Origin: an alpha proteobacterium BAL199
GTDB taxonomy: Bacteria; Pseudomonadota; Alphaproteobacteria; Thalassobaculales; Thalassobaculaceae
NCBI GenBank assembly: GCA_000171835.1
Contig: ABHC01000031.1
Span: 1-50,194, forward strand
Reading direction: 5' to 3'
DNA: 50,194 bases
Shown: in pieces, positions 7,185 through 16,047 of the stretch
How positions within the stretch are numbered: position 1 is the stretch's first letter
How the letters are laid out: each line of letters starts with the position of its first letter
Made by a program: the position numbers and the translations under genes
The notes under the pieces: generated by a model
Told to the model about the DNA's origin: nothing
The model's input: only the letters and a program-made list of their open reading frames with translations
The model's database searches: none

Positions 7185-8380
7185 CAGAGGATCTCCACGA
7201 GGTAGTCGTTCACCAGGTGCGAGCGGAAGGTGACGTGCTCGGCCGGGTATGGCGGGGTGAAGTCGAGGTTGAAGTAGACCTTGCCCTGGGCGAGGTTGGC
7301 CGGGCTGTTCAGGTCTGGATCGGGCCAGCAGCGCCCGCCGAGAATGGCGCCCTGAGCCTTCAGCGCGCGCAGATAGGCGTTCACGCCCTCGCTCACGTCT
7401 TCGAGGTAGGTCCGGGTGATGTTGCGGTCGACGGCCCAGAGATGGGCGCGCAGCAGGCTGTCGTTGATGAGGTCGGCGGTGCGGCGCACGGAGAGGAAGG
7501 CGAACTTCGGATCAGCCGAACAGGTACGGTTGCCCCAGAGCCGGAAGCCGTCCTCGCGGATGATGGTGGCGACCTCGTTCTCGTTCAGGTGATTGGCCCG
7601 GCTGTTCGGGTCGCCGAGCGCGAAATCCACCGGTCTGGAGGTGCCGACGATGCCGAACATCTCCTGGTTCGAGGGCGACCACCAGAAGCCGCGGTCGTTG
7701 TCGATGCGGGCGATCATGCCGGCGACGCGGGCGCTCGCCGGCTCCGGCACGATGGCGCCGCCGCGCGCCACCAGCACCCAGGGATCGACGACGTAGACGC
7801 GGGCACTGCCCCAGTCACCACGGAAGGCGACGGCGTCAGCATCCGACGTGTTCGGCCCGTCGGCGATGATCACGGCCCTCAGGCGCTCGGCGATGCCGAG
7901 CAGTTCGGCGACAACCGCATTGGCAAGCGGGCCTTCGGGACCGGCGGCCTGCCGGTGGGTGAACCCCGGCGCGATCAGGATCCGGGGCGTGACGCCGAGG
8001 CTGGCCTGGGCGCCCATCAGCGCGTGAACGCCGGTGTACGCGCCGGTTCCGGTTGCGACACCGCCGATGACGTTGGCCTCGGTATCGGCGTCGTCGGCGC
8101 CTTCTGCGACGCGAACCACCACCACCATGGCGCCGGCCTGGTCGAAGATCCCATCCAGGGCGGCCGGCAGGGTGCCGGCGAAATTGCCGGTGGTGTCCAG
8201 GCTGGCGAGGGCGGCGAGGGATCCAGCGACCAGGAACGGGGTGTCGAGCGGGAAGGCCGTGGGATCGGCGTCGGGTGCCGTGCCGACCAGACCGATCACC
8301 GAGGATTTCACCGTGCGGATCGGCCGTGGCCCGGTGTCGATCTCGACGACCTCGACGCCGTGCAGGAACTGCTCGGGCAT
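7184..8380 (-). CDS. Phage tail sheath protein (P2 FI type)
   Basis: A 398-aa contractile sheath subunit. The N-terminus (FLHGVEVVEIDTGPRPIRTV) and the segments IRTVKSSVIGLVGTAP, GFTHRQA, YVVDPWV and the C-terminal FLSVRRTADLINDSLLRAHLW are family signatures. The C-terminal domain that makes the sheath-tube contacts is complete. A strong ribosome site (GAGGGAGGGAGATCCCC) precedes ATG 8380. It heads a tail operon running to the lysis genes; a hairpin at 8407-8428 separates it from the preceding genes. Confidence 0.95.
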   Translation of the reverse strand: MPEQFLHGVEVVEIDTGPRPIRTVKSSVIGLVGTAPDADPTAFPLDTPFLVAGSLAALASLDTTGNFAGTLPAALDGIFDQAGAMVVVVRVAEGADDADTEANVIGGVATGTGAYTGVHALMGAQASLGVTPRILIAPGFTHRQAAGPEGPLANAVVAELLGIAERLRAVIIADGPNTSDADAVAFRGDWGSARVYVVDPWVLVARGGAIVPEPASARVAGMIARIDNDRGFWWSPSNQEMFGIVGTSRPVDFALGDPNSRANHLNENEVATIIREDGFRLWGNRTCSADPKFAFLSVRRTADLINDSLLRAHLWAVDRNITRTYLEDVSEGVNAYLRALKAQGAILGGRCWPDPDLNSPANLAQGKVYFNLDFTPPYPAEHVTFRSHLVNDYLVEIL

Positions 8381-8406
8381 GGGGATCTCCCTCCCTCAAC
8401 GTAAGA

Positions 8407-8428
8407 GACCCCGCCGGAGGGCGGGGTC
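8407..8428 (-). terminator. Strong hairpin between the tail-fibre genes and the sheath operon
   Basis: A perfect 9-bp stem (GACCCCGCC / GGCGGGGTC) with a 4-base loop. On the minus strand it lies just after the DUF4376-like gene and is followed by TCTCTTACG, a weak T-run. It probably ends transcription of the fibre genes. Confidence 0.6.
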
Positions 8429-8454
8429 GGGACGACTTCAAGACGGTTTGCCGG

Positions 8455-9009
8455 CTACGCGGCGTCGGCCGGCCAGCCTGTATCGATCTCGGCGTCGCAG
8501 ACGGCGACGACGGCGGACCAGTCGGTGGCTGCGTCCAGCAGGACGCCGATCGCGTCTTCGCGGTCGTAGCAGGATTGGACGAACGCGCCTGCCTGCAGGC
8601 CGACAGTGATGAGGCCTGTCAGATCGAGAATGATGAAGCCGTCGAGCGTCTTCCACTTGGCACCATAGGAGCCCGGCCCGTCGCGGGCCTCGACCTCGCG
8701 TGCCAGAACGACCGCCCCCGTCAGGTTGGCGCAGGCTTCCTGGTCGGTGTGGAACCGGAAGCTGCCGACCGTGACACCCCGTCCCTGCTCCTGGTAACGG
8801 CGGGCAGCCACGCGGGCTCGTGCCTGGGCTTTGATGGTGTCGAGCGACGGCGGCCGCAGCCCGTCCTCGGTGTCGGCGACGTAGGTGGTATCGGCCCAGC
8901 TGTGAAGACTCGGCGGAACCGCTACCCAAGTCAGGTCGGGATGGAACCGGTCGGAAGGATCCTCGCTGGTGAACTCGACGGCCAAGCCGTTATCGATCCG
9001 CGCCCACAT
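8455..9009 (-). CDS. DUF4376-like phage tail (fibre) accessory protein
   Basis: A 184-aa protein beginning MWARIDNGLAVEFTSEDPSD, a common start of small tail proteins that follow fibre genes. The C-terminal half (ARVAARRYQEQGRGVTVGSF, FHTDQEACANL, WKTLDGFIILDLTG) fits the DUF4376 domain. ATG 9009 is chosen because of the preceding GGGGAGG. It is 2 bp from the fibre gene stop. It is probably a fibre assembly or fibre-associated protein; the exact role is not known. Confidence 0.65.
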   Translation of the reverse strand: MWARIDNGLAVEFTSEDPSDRFHPDLTWVAVPPSLHSWADTTYVADTEDGLRPPSLDTIKAQARARVAARRYQEQGRGVTVGSFRFHTDQEACANLTGAVVLAREVEARDGPGSYGAKWKTLDGFIILDLTGLITVGLQAGAFVQSCYDREDAIGVLLDAATDWSAVVAVCDAEIDTGWPADAA

Positions 9010-9011
9010 GA

Positions 9012-10868
9012 TCAGCCTCCCCAAGTGATGGTGACCCGTCCGACACCGCCCAGCCCATTGCCACCGCCGCCACCCTGCCCGGCCCCGTCGTTCAGGGCGC
9101 CGGCACCGGAGCCGCGCATCCAGCCGCCACCGCCGCCGCCACCGATGCCGATGGCGTTACCGCCGTCGGTCGCGTCACCCGACTGGTTGTCGCTCTCGCC
9201 CATGCCGCCGGCCCCACCGGTGCCGTTCAGAGTGCTTCCGCCAGCACCGACCCCGCCCGCACCACCGCTGCGATTGGGGTCGCTGCCTCCGGCTGCACCG
9301 CCGGTCGCAGACAGGAACGACCCGAAGCTGCTGGAGCCGCCATTGGGGTTGCCGGAGGGGGTGCCGCCGGCACCAATCGTCACGGCGTAACCGGTGCCGG
9401 GGATCACGGTGTAGGTGCCCATGGCACCGCCACCTCCGCCGCCCCCTCCGGGTGATGGCCCACCTCCATAGTCGTTGCCACCGGCACCGCCAGCGCCGAT
9501 CACCTTGACGGTGACGCTGGTGACACCGGCCGGAGCGGTCCAGGTGAAGGTTCCCGAGCTCGCGTAGGCCGTGGATCCGGATGGCAGGCGGGTGGTGAAG
9601 CTGGTTGGCGCCGACCACGGCCCCCAGCCGGTGACGAGGCCCTTGTGGCGGGCACGCCAGTGGTAGGTCGTCAGCGCCACGAGGCCGCTGGACGCCACAT
9701 GCGACGTCAGATCGGCACTCTCACCGCTGTCATAGACGATGGTTGCGAAGCCGCTATCCGTCGCCACCTGGAACTGCGACTTGGCGTGGGTGTCGCCGCC
9801 GCCTGGAATGTAGAACGCCGAGGTCTGGAGGGTCGGCGCCACCGCCACGTCGGTCGCCCCGTTCGGCGGCGCGGTGTTGGTCGGTGCCGCCGGCACCGCC
9901 TGGGTGCTGAAGCCGGTCGGGCTGGAGTATGGCGACCAGCCGAGTGCGGCCCCCTTGTAGCGGACCCGGAAGAAATAGGCGGTCTGATCCTGCAGGATGC
10001 CGGCCGGGACCGCGTGACTGGTCTTGCTGGTCGAGGTCTCTCCGGTATCGAGCACGATGGCGGTGAAGGCGCTGTCGGTGGCCACCTGCCACTGCGACGC
10101 CGCGTGGGTGTCCGTGCCGCCGATCACCGTGAAGGCCGATGCCTGCAGGGTCGGCAGGACCGACGCGCTGGTGGTTCCGGCGGCCGGCGCGGTGTTTGTC
10201 GGCTGCTGGATATACTGGAACACCGACCCGGTGGTGAAGGCGGTGGACTCGGACCAGGGCGACCAGGTGCCGTCCGCGTCCTGATAGCGGAGCTGCCAGA
10301 AGTACACGGTGTCCACGGCCAGGTTGCCGGCGGGAATGGTGTGGGTGTTGCTCGCGATACCCAACAGCGACGAGTACACGACGTTGACCATCTCGGCCTC
10401 GGTCGCCATCCGGAACTCCTGCTTGTCCTGGGCGATGCCGTAAAGGCTCCGGTAGGCGCTGCCCACCAGCGGGACGGTATCGTTCAGGCCGGAGGCGCCG
10501 TCGGCCGGGGACAGGTTCACCGGCTGGGCCACGTCCCAGGCCCGCCCAGCCGCATCGCCGGGGAAGGCCACCATGTGGAACACCGTCATGTCCCTGGCGG
10601 ATGGCCCATTGGCCATTTCCAGGCGGAACTCGACCAGGCTTCCGCCGACCACGCGGTACTCCTCGTCGCGGGAGTTCTGCGCGCGGGCGACCTTGCGGCG
10701 ATCCCGTTCGATCATCTCCCGTTCGGCAAGCCGGGTGAGGTATCCGACATGGTCGACGCCTTCGGTAGCGCACAGCCGGGCCAGCTTCTGGTACTCACGC
10801 TGGAAGGTCGGCAGCTTGAGGGTTTTGAGATAGTGGGAAAGCAGGATCTCGGGCACTTCGGTGCTCAT
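9012..10868 (-). CDS. Chimeric IstB N-terminus / phage tail fibre protein
   Basis: 618 aa made of two unrelated parts. Residues 1 to about 62 are the start of the IS21 helper ATPase IstB (LPTFQREYQKLARLCATEG, YLTRLAEREMIERDRR). From about residue 63 the sequence is a phage tail fibre: a receptor-like N-terminal region, three fibronectin-III-like repeats with WSPWSE / WSPYSS / WGPWSA ends (roughly 150-450), and a glycine-rich domain (about 470-610) like those of host-recognition adhesins. The frame is kept across the joint near 10680. The original fibre N-terminus and the IstB ATPase core are missing, so neither function is assured. Confidence 0.85.
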   Translation of the reverse strand: MSTEVPEILLSHYLKTLKLPTFQREYQKLARLCATEGVDHVGYLTRLAEREMIERDRRKVARAQNSRDEEYRVVGGSLVEFRLEMANGPSARDMTVFHMVAFPGDAAGRAWDVAQPVNLSPADGASGLNDTVPLVGSAYRSLYGIAQDKQEFRMATEAEMVNVVYSSLLGIASNTHTIPAGNLAVDTVYFWQLRYQDADGTWSPWSESTAFTTGSVFQYIQQPTNTAPAAGTTSASVLPTLQASAFTVIGGTDTHAASQWQVATDSAFTAIVLDTGETSTSKTSHAVPAGILQDQTAYFFRVRYKGAALGWSPYSSPTGFSTQAVPAAPTNTAPPNGATDVAVAPTLQTSAFYIPGGGDTHAKSQFQVATDSGFATIVYDSGESADLTSHVASSGLVALTTYHWRARHKGLVTGWGPWSAPTSFTTRLPSGSTAYASSGTFTWTAPAGVTSVTVKVIGAGGAGGNDYGGGPSPGGGGGGGGAMGTYTVIPGTGYAVTIGAGGTPSGNPNGGSSSFGSFLSATGGAAGGSDPNRSGGAGGVGAGGSTLNGTGGAGGMGESDNQSGDATDGGNAIGIGGGGGGGWMRGSGAGALNDGAGQGGGGGNGLGGVGRVTITWGG

Positions 10869-12364
10869 GCCGCTTCCTCCCCGTCAACACCGTCAAGAAG
10901 GCGCATGTAGGACTTCGCCGAGGTCGTCTCGACCGTCGCCTTCGGCAGGTACGGATAAATGGACAGGTCCAATCGCGGCGGCCGGCGCTCCACCCGGCAC
11001 AGGATCAGATGCTTGACCGCGTCGAAGCCAATTGCTCCGAGTTCGATCGCCTTCTTCACCGCTGCATGCAGGTCAGCAAGCTCGAAGCTTTCCATGAGAC
11101 GCAGCACCTGCACGTACTCACGCCGGCCATGCTTGTTCATCCGCGCCTCCATCAGCCGGCGCAGCGTGGCGAACTCTTCCGGCAAATCCCAGCCCTGGAG
11201 AGGGGCCGCCTGATCCAGCGAGTTAATCTTCTGCTCGATCAGCGGCAAATAATGCACAGGATCGAAGACGACGTCTTCTCGTTCCCAACTCCGGGGATGG
11301 CGGGCGATGATCTCGCCATGGCAACCGATCACTACCTCGTCGACATAGCCCCGGACCCAGACATCCTGATGGCCATAGGCGACCGGAACGGAATAGTCGT
11401 TGGTTTTGTAGCGCACAAGCGACTGGGACGTGACCTTGGCGCTGGCCTGGTCACAGGCATCGAAGGGCGAGGCCGGTAACGCGCGCATGGCGGCAAGATC
11501 GCGCTGCAGCCGTTCTCCGATCGTCTCGTTCTCGCCCCGCAGCCTGTCGCGCTGGCGTTTGCGGCATTGTTCTTCCAGCCAGATGTTAAACGCATGCCAT
11601 GTCGCAAACTGCGGTATCGGCACCATGAAGTTCCGGCGAGAATAGCCAACAAGCCCTTCGACGTTTCCCTTGTCATTGCCTTTGCCGGGACGGCCGTAGC
11701 GATCCCGGATCAGGTAATGGGACAGGAAGCCGCTGAACAGCGTTGCCCGCTTGCGCGTGCCATCGGGCAATATCTTCGCCACAAGGCAGCGGTCGTTGTC
11801 GTAGACGATCGATTGCGGCACGGCCCCGAAGAAGGCGAACGCATGGACGTGACCATCTACCCAGGCCTCTGACACCGCCGCCGGATAGGCCCGAACATAG
11901 CAGCCGTCACTATGCGGCAGGTCGAGTACGAAGAAGTGCGCCTTCCGCTCTACTCCGCCAATCAACACCATCGCCTCGCCGAAATCGGCCTGCGCATGGC
12001 CGGGCGGATGCGACAGAGGCACGAACACCTCTTGGCGACGCTGATCACGCTCGCGCATGTAATCCTTGATGATCGTGTAGCCGCCCGTGAACCCGCACTC
12101 ATCCCGGAGCCGGTCGAACACCCGCTTGGCCGTATGGCGCTGCTTGCGAGGAACCTTTATGTCCTCATCAAGCCAGTGATCGATCGTCGAAACGAACGCA
12201 TCCAGCTTTGGCCGCCTGATCGGCAACTGACGCTGATAGCCAGGCGGCGTCGAATACGCCATCATCTTGGCCACGCTATCGCGCGATATGTTGAAATGCT
12301 TTGCAGCCTGACGCCGGCTCATTCCTTCAGAACAAGCCAGACGGACTTTCAGATATAATTCCAC
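10865..12364 (-). CDS. istA: IS21-family transposase IstA
   Basis: A 499-aa DDE transposase. An N-terminal helix-turn-helix (GMSRRQAAKHFNISRDSV) is followed by the rve-type core: HAQADFGEA (first Asp), SIVYDNDRCLV (second Asp) and the GNDKGNVEGLVGYSRRNF segment carrying Glu. The start is a GTG at 12364 lying inside the 8-bp target duplication of IS1595, so the element's own upstream region has been moved 1 kb away and expression is probably lost. It overlaps istB by ATGA, as usual. Confidence 0.93.
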   Translation of the reverse strand: MELYLKVRLACSEGMSRRQAAKHFNISRDSVAKMMAYSTPPGYQRQLPIRRPKLDAFVSTIDHWLDEDIKVPRKQRHTAKRVFDRLRDECGFTGGYTIIKDYMRERDQRRQEVFVPLSHPPGHAQADFGEAMVLIGGVERKAHFFVLDLPHSDGCYVRAYPAAVSEAWVDGHVHAFAFFGAVPQSIVYDNDRCLVAKILPDGTRKRATLFSGFLSHYLIRDRYGRPGKGNDKGNVEGLVGYSRRNFMVPIPQFATWHAFNIWLEEQCRKRQRDRLRGENETIGERLQRDLAAMRALPASPFDACDQASAKVTSQSLVRYKTNDYSVPVAYGHQDVWVRGYVDEVVIGCHGEIIARHPRSWEREDVVFDPVHYLPLIEQKINSLDQAAPLQGWDLPEEFATLRRLMEARMNKHGRREYVQVLRLMESFELADLHAAVKKAIELGAIGFDAVKHLILCRVERRPPRLDLSIYPYLPKATVETTSAKSYMRLLDGVDGEEAA

Positions 12365-12368
12365 GGTA

Positions 12369-13401
12369 AAGGCTTATCCCCGATACTCCGGTGCTACCAG
12401 ATTTAGTGATGTGGCGCGAAGCTCGTGATAGAACATAATAAGAACATCACGGCTTCGGAGTGCCCCGCGATGACGGATTTTCCCCGCTCGCTGCTGGAGT
12501 TCCAGCAGCGCTTTCCGGATGAGGCGGCCTGCGCCGGCTACCTGCGACAGTTGCGCTGGCCGGAGGGTTTCGTGTGCCCAGCCTGCGGCGGCACCCGGGG
12601 CTGGGCGCTGGCGACCAAGGCCCACACCCACGAATGCGCCGACTGCCACAAGCAGACCTCGGTGACGGCCGGCACCGTGATGCACGGCTCCAAGCTGCCG
12701 CTCACCGTCTGGTTCTGGGCCGCCTACCTGATGGCCACCCACTCCAACGGCATCTCGGCCCTGCAAGTCCAGAAGCAACTCGGGCTCGGATCTTACAAGA
12801 GCGCCTGGCTGCTGTGCGCCAAGCTGCGCCGGGCCATGGTCGCGCCCGAGCGCTCGCCGCTGGCAGGCCTGGTCGAGGTCGACGAGGCCTCGATCGCCTG
12901 CCGCACCAAGGACGACCCACCGGCCGGCGGCGGCGGCCGCAGTCACCAGGGAAAGCTGCTCATCGCCGGCGCCGTCGAGGTCGGCGATGGCGGCCCCGGC
13001 CGCATCCGCCTGGCGCAGATCGCGGACTTCTCCGCCCGCAGTCTGCACGCCTTCCTCGCCGTAAACCTCGCGCCCGGCACCACCGCCAGGACCGACGGCT
13101 GGGCCAGCTACCCGGGCGCCCCCGACCTCAACCACGATCCGCGCGTCGTCGGCGCCATGGCCGCACATATCGTGCTGCCCTGGGTCCATCGCGTGTTCTC
13201 CAACCTCAAGACCTGGGCGCTTGGCGTATACCACGGCCTGCGGCCCCAGCATCTGCAAGCCTACCTCGACGAGTTCGTGTTCCGGTTCAACCGCCGCCGT
13301 ACCCGGCACGCCGCATTCCGCTCCATCCTCGCCATCGGCGTCGCCATCACTCCTGCCACCTACAAGATGTTGATAGCACCGGAGACTCAGGGATAAGCCT
13401 T
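12369..13401 (+). mobile_element. IS1595-family element A with perfect 8-bp target duplication
   Basis: Ends read AAGGCTTATCCC(C/T)GA..CTCCGGTGCTA in inverted orientation. The flanks CCACGGTA at 12361-12368 and CCACGGTA at 13402-13409 are identical, so this insertion is clean and young. It landed at the istA start codon of the IS21 element. Confidence 0.93.
12470..13396 (+). CDS. IS1595-family transposase A
   Basis: 308 aa from ATG 12470 (MTDFPRSLLEFQQRFPDE), the typical family start; an in-frame ATG at 12425 adds 15 unlikely residues. There is an N-terminal zinc ribbon (CPAC and CADC, about residues 36-61), then the ISXO2-like catalytic domain with GLVEVDEASI, TARTDGWASYPG, HRVFSNLKTWALGVYHG and HLQAYLDEFVFRFNRR. 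Complete and probably active. Confidence 0.92.
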   Translation: MTDFPRSLLEFQQRFPDEAACAGYLRQLRWPEGFVCPACGGTRGWALATKAHTHECADCHKQTSVTAGTVMHGSKLPLTVWFWAAYLMATHSNGISALQVQKQLGLGSYKSAWLLCAKLRRAMVAPERSPLAGLVEVDEASIACRTKDDPPAGGGGRSHQGKLLIAGAVEVGDGGPGRIRLAQIADFSARSLHAFLAVNLAPGTTARTDGWASYPGAPDLNHDPRVVGAMAAHIVLPWVHRVFSNLKTWALGVYHGLRPQHLQAYLDEFVFRFNRRRTRHAAFRSILAIGVAITPATYKMLIAPETQG

Positions 13402-13528
13402 CCACGGTATAGATCCCCTAGCCCTCCTGCATTCGTCACAGAAGGATAAATAGGTGGCCGACTTTTACGCCGCCCGAAGCGGGACAATCCCGCCGCTACC
13501 GTGGACTAATTTTGCACCGCCGCTCTCA

Positions 13529-13828
13529 ACCCGCGCCGTCTCGTCCACCGGCACCCGATGCGGGCTCGCGCGGCCCAGCCGACGGTCGAGCAGCCCATCC
13601 ACACCCTCCTCCTCGTAGCGCGCTCGTTGCCGGCGGAACGTCCGTTCCGACATCCCAAGCCATTCCGCCGCCTCCAACGCACTCAACCGGCCCCGGTGGA
13701 ACCGATCATAGACATCCTCGAACCGCAGCATGCGGATCTCCTGTAGCACTGCCGTCCGGTCCATCCTCGCCCCCCTCTTTGGAGCGATTCAAAAACCGGA
13801 CAGATCACTTGCTACAAAATCCGGACAC
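13529..13828 (-). pseudogene. ISNCY-type transposase, N-terminal remnant with its inverted repeat
   Basis: From ATG 13764 about 78 codons encode MDRTAVLQEIRMLRFEDVYD, a helix-turn-helix (SALEAAEWLGMSERTFRRQR) and GVDGLLDRRLGRASPHRVP, the start of ISNCY/ISL-like transposases with a Mu-type HTH. IS21 cuts the gene at 13529. Upstream, sequence to about 13828 ends in GTGTCCGGATTTTG and carries a second CCGGACA copy, consistent with the element's terminal repeat. Inactive. Confidence 0.75.
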
Positions 13829-13976
13829 ATGACGTGTTAGCGACACGGCGTTGGCCACAACTTGGTGTACATACGAAGGGCCATCGTGTACAGAGGGTCA
13901 TGGATCACCTAACATCCGGCCGGTTCGTCACGGGGGGACGATGGGTTCGCCGTGATGCGCCGGGAGTTGGGTTTCG

Positions 13977-15950
13977 TTGAAGAAACGCTTGGTACAGTTC
14001 GTACAGTTCGCGGCGCGCCACACCGGGGCCGCGATCGATTTGCCCTACAGTTCAGCCGGCCTCAGGGCCTATGCCGAGAGCTTCGCCGACATTCGCGCCG
14101 CGTTCGAGTTCGCTCCCGTCATCTTCATGCGGGAGCGCTTCGAGGACTTGGTGGAGCGGGTCGGCCGACCGGATCTGCTGGCGCTGTCGTGTTACGTTTG
14201 GAACTTCAACTCGACCATGGCCCTCGCCGCCGCGGTCAAGCGCCGGTCTCCGCAGACCATCGTCGTGATCGGCGGCCCGCACCCGAAATACGGTGACGAC
14301 TCCGTATTCGTCGCCCATCCGGCGGTCGACGCCCTGGTGCAGGGCGAGGGCGAGGCGGTGTTCCTCGGCGTGTTGCGGGCGATCGCCGCGACGGGCCGGC
14401 TCGCTCCCATCGACGGGCTGAGTTTCCGCGATCCGGACGACGGCAGCATCCGGATCTCGCAACACCGCGCCAAGGCCGGCGACATGTCGGCGATCCCGTC
14501 TCCCTACGCCGCCGGGCTGATGGACGGGCCGCTCGCGGACGTACGCCGACGCGGCTACAGCGTTTCCACCGTGCTGGAGAGCAACCGCGGCTGTCCGTTC
14601 CAATGCACCTTCTGCGATTGGGGCAGCCTTGGCAGCAAGCTGGCGGAACTCCCCATCGAGCGCGTGTTCGCGGACATCGACTGGATCGCCGACAACGGCA
14701 TCGAAACCCTTTGGATGGCGGACAGCAACGTCGGCATACGCAAGCGGGACAAGGACATCGCCGCCTATCTGGCCGACGCCTGCCATCGCACCGGCTATCC
14801 CCGCACGCTGGTCATGTCGACCTCGAAGAACTCGTCGCGGGCGGTCATCGACGCCATGCGGCCGTTGACGCAGACGCCGATGTACCGCGGTCTGTCGCTG
14901 TCGTTTCAGAGCTACGACGAGACCGCCCTGCGCAACATCAAGCGACAGAACATCAAGCTGTCGTCCTACTATGAGTTGCAGGAATATACCCTGTCGCGCG
15001 GCGAACGCGCGTATTCGGAGGTGATCCTCGGCTTGCCGGGGGAGACGCTCGACTCGTTCAAGGCCGGCGTCGCCACCGGGATCGACCTCACGATCCGGGG
15101 CGAGCTGCTGGTGCATACTTGCGTATTGTTGCCCAACGCCGAACTGGCCTCGGCCAAAGACCGTGCGCGGTTCGGGCTGAGAACCGCGTGGATGCTTGCC
15201 GCCGACCTGTCTTTGATGGACCCGCGTTTTACCGAAACCTACGAACACATCGTGGGAACCGACACGATGCCCGAGTCGGATTGGGCCGAAGCCGTCGAAT
15301 TCAGCTGGCTGGTCGAGATGTTGCACACATACAGGCTTGGCCACCCGGCCATGCTGCTGCTGCGGCGGGTGATCGGTCTGGATTTCGTGGCTATTTTCGA
15401 CGGCATGCTGAGTTTCCTGCGCCGCCGCCCGGACAGCCTGTTCGGCGACCAACTGCAGGCGATGCAGCGCGACGTCGCCTTCTTTCTGCAATGCCGCGAC
15501 CCGGCGCGCCGTCTCCAACCGGACGAGATTCCGTGGCGCGCCGATCCCGACACGGCGGCGCGCACGTCCCGCAGCAAGATGGTCGCACATCATGATCAGT
15601 GCGCGGCGGAACTCACCATGCTTACGGTGGCGGTCGCCCGCGCCCACGGTCATACGATCTCGGAAGCGGTTCGCGACGACCTGTTTACCATGCTGAAGGA
15701 AGCGACCTTCCGTCCGACTCCGGCGGTCGATCGGTTCCTGGAATTCAAGACGAACCTTCCGAGTGTCCTGGCGGCCGCTCGCGACGGTCATACGGTGGCG
15801 CTCAAGGAAGGACGGACGGACTATCGGTTGGTGTGCCCGGACAGTGTCTCTCCGGACGCTTTTTCTCATCTGATCAACGAACTCGGCGAAAGCGCCAGGG
15901 GGCTGGAGCCGTTCGAGCTTTCACCCGAGCCGGAGCGTATCGCCAGCTGA
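13977..15950 (+). CDS. Cobalamin-binding-type radical SAM protein
   Basis: 657 aa. An N-terminal B12-binding-like region (about 60-135) has the IVVIGGPHP and ALVQGEGEAVF signatures. The radical SAM core begins with VLESNRGCPFQCTFCDWGS, cysteines 206, 210 and 213 (CX3CX2C) binding the 4Fe-4S cluster, continuing through MADSNVGIRKRDKDIAAYL and YSEVILGLPGETLDSF. A long C-terminal helical domain (about 430-657) has no motif I recognise. The CDWGS family is known in bacteria but its substrates are not established. The start is uncertain: TTG 13977 has GGGAG upstream. It is convergent with a glycosyltransferase gene 97 bp away. The upstream region is cut by the ISNCY remnant. Confidence 0.82.
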   Translation: MKKRLVQFVQFAARHTGAAIDLPYSSAGLRAYAESFADIRAAFEFAPVIFMRERFEDLVERVGRPDLLALSCYVWNFNSTMALAAAVKRRSPQTIVVIGGPHPKYGDDSVFVAHPAVDALVQGEGEAVFLGVLRAIAATGRLAPIDGLSFRDPDDGSIRISQHRAKAGDMSAIPSPYAAGLMDGPLADVRRRGYSVSTVLESNRGCPFQCTFCDWGSLGSKLAELPIERVFADIDWIADNGIETLWMADSNVGIRKRDKDIAAYLADACHRTGYPRTLVMSTSKNSSRAVIDAMRPLTQTPMYRGLSLSFQSYDETALRNIKRQNIKLSSYYELQEYTLSRGERAYSEVILGLPGETLDSFKAGVATGIDLTIRGELLVHTCVLLPNAELASAKDRARFGLRTAWMLAADLSLMDPRFTETYEHIVGTDTMPESDWAEAVEFSWLVEMLHTYRLGHPAMLLLRRVIGLDFVAIFDGMLSFLRRRPDSLFGDQLQAMQRDVAFFLQCRDPARRLQPDEIPWRADPDTAARTSRSKMVAHHDQCAAELTMLTVAVARAHGHTISEAVRDDLFTMLKEATFRPTPAVDRFLEFKTNLPSVLAAARDGHTVALKEGRTDYRLVCPDSVSPDAFSHLINELGESARGLEPFELSPEPERIAS

Positions 15951-16047
15951 TCGGGAAGCCGCGCCGAACCCGCTGGAGTAGCCCGGACGCCTCGGCGGCA
16001 TGACGGCGCCGTCGCGGTCCGCCCGTCGGTTGATCGGGGCGCGGCCG

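Larger units (their letters stand above)
10680..13528 (-). mobile_element. IS21-family element, 3' end deleted, split by IS1595
   Basis: It contains complete istA and the first about 62 codons of istB, then breaks into the phage fibre gene. The other end is placed at 13528, where minus-strand sequence TGAGAGCGGCGG follows an interrupted ISNCY gene. Near this end lie two direct repeats, at 13454-13474 and 13501-13521 (GTGG..ACTTTT..GCCGCC and GTGG..AATTTT..ACCGCC), the multiple terminal repeats usual for IS21. IS1595 occupies 12369-13401. Confidence 0.75.

Noticed and set aside
9040-9480. Glycine-rich repetitive stretch as a tandem DNA repeat or CRISPR-like array
   Set aside because: It is explained by the glycine-rich adhesin domain of the fibre protein; there are no regular repeat-spacer units. 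No CRISPR array was seen anywhere in the window.
14052-15869. 605-codon open frame on the minus strand inside the radical SAM gene
   Set aside because: It mirrors the high-GC codon bias of the plus-strand gene, has no recognisable domain, and the plus frame has clear CX3CX2C and B12-type motifs.
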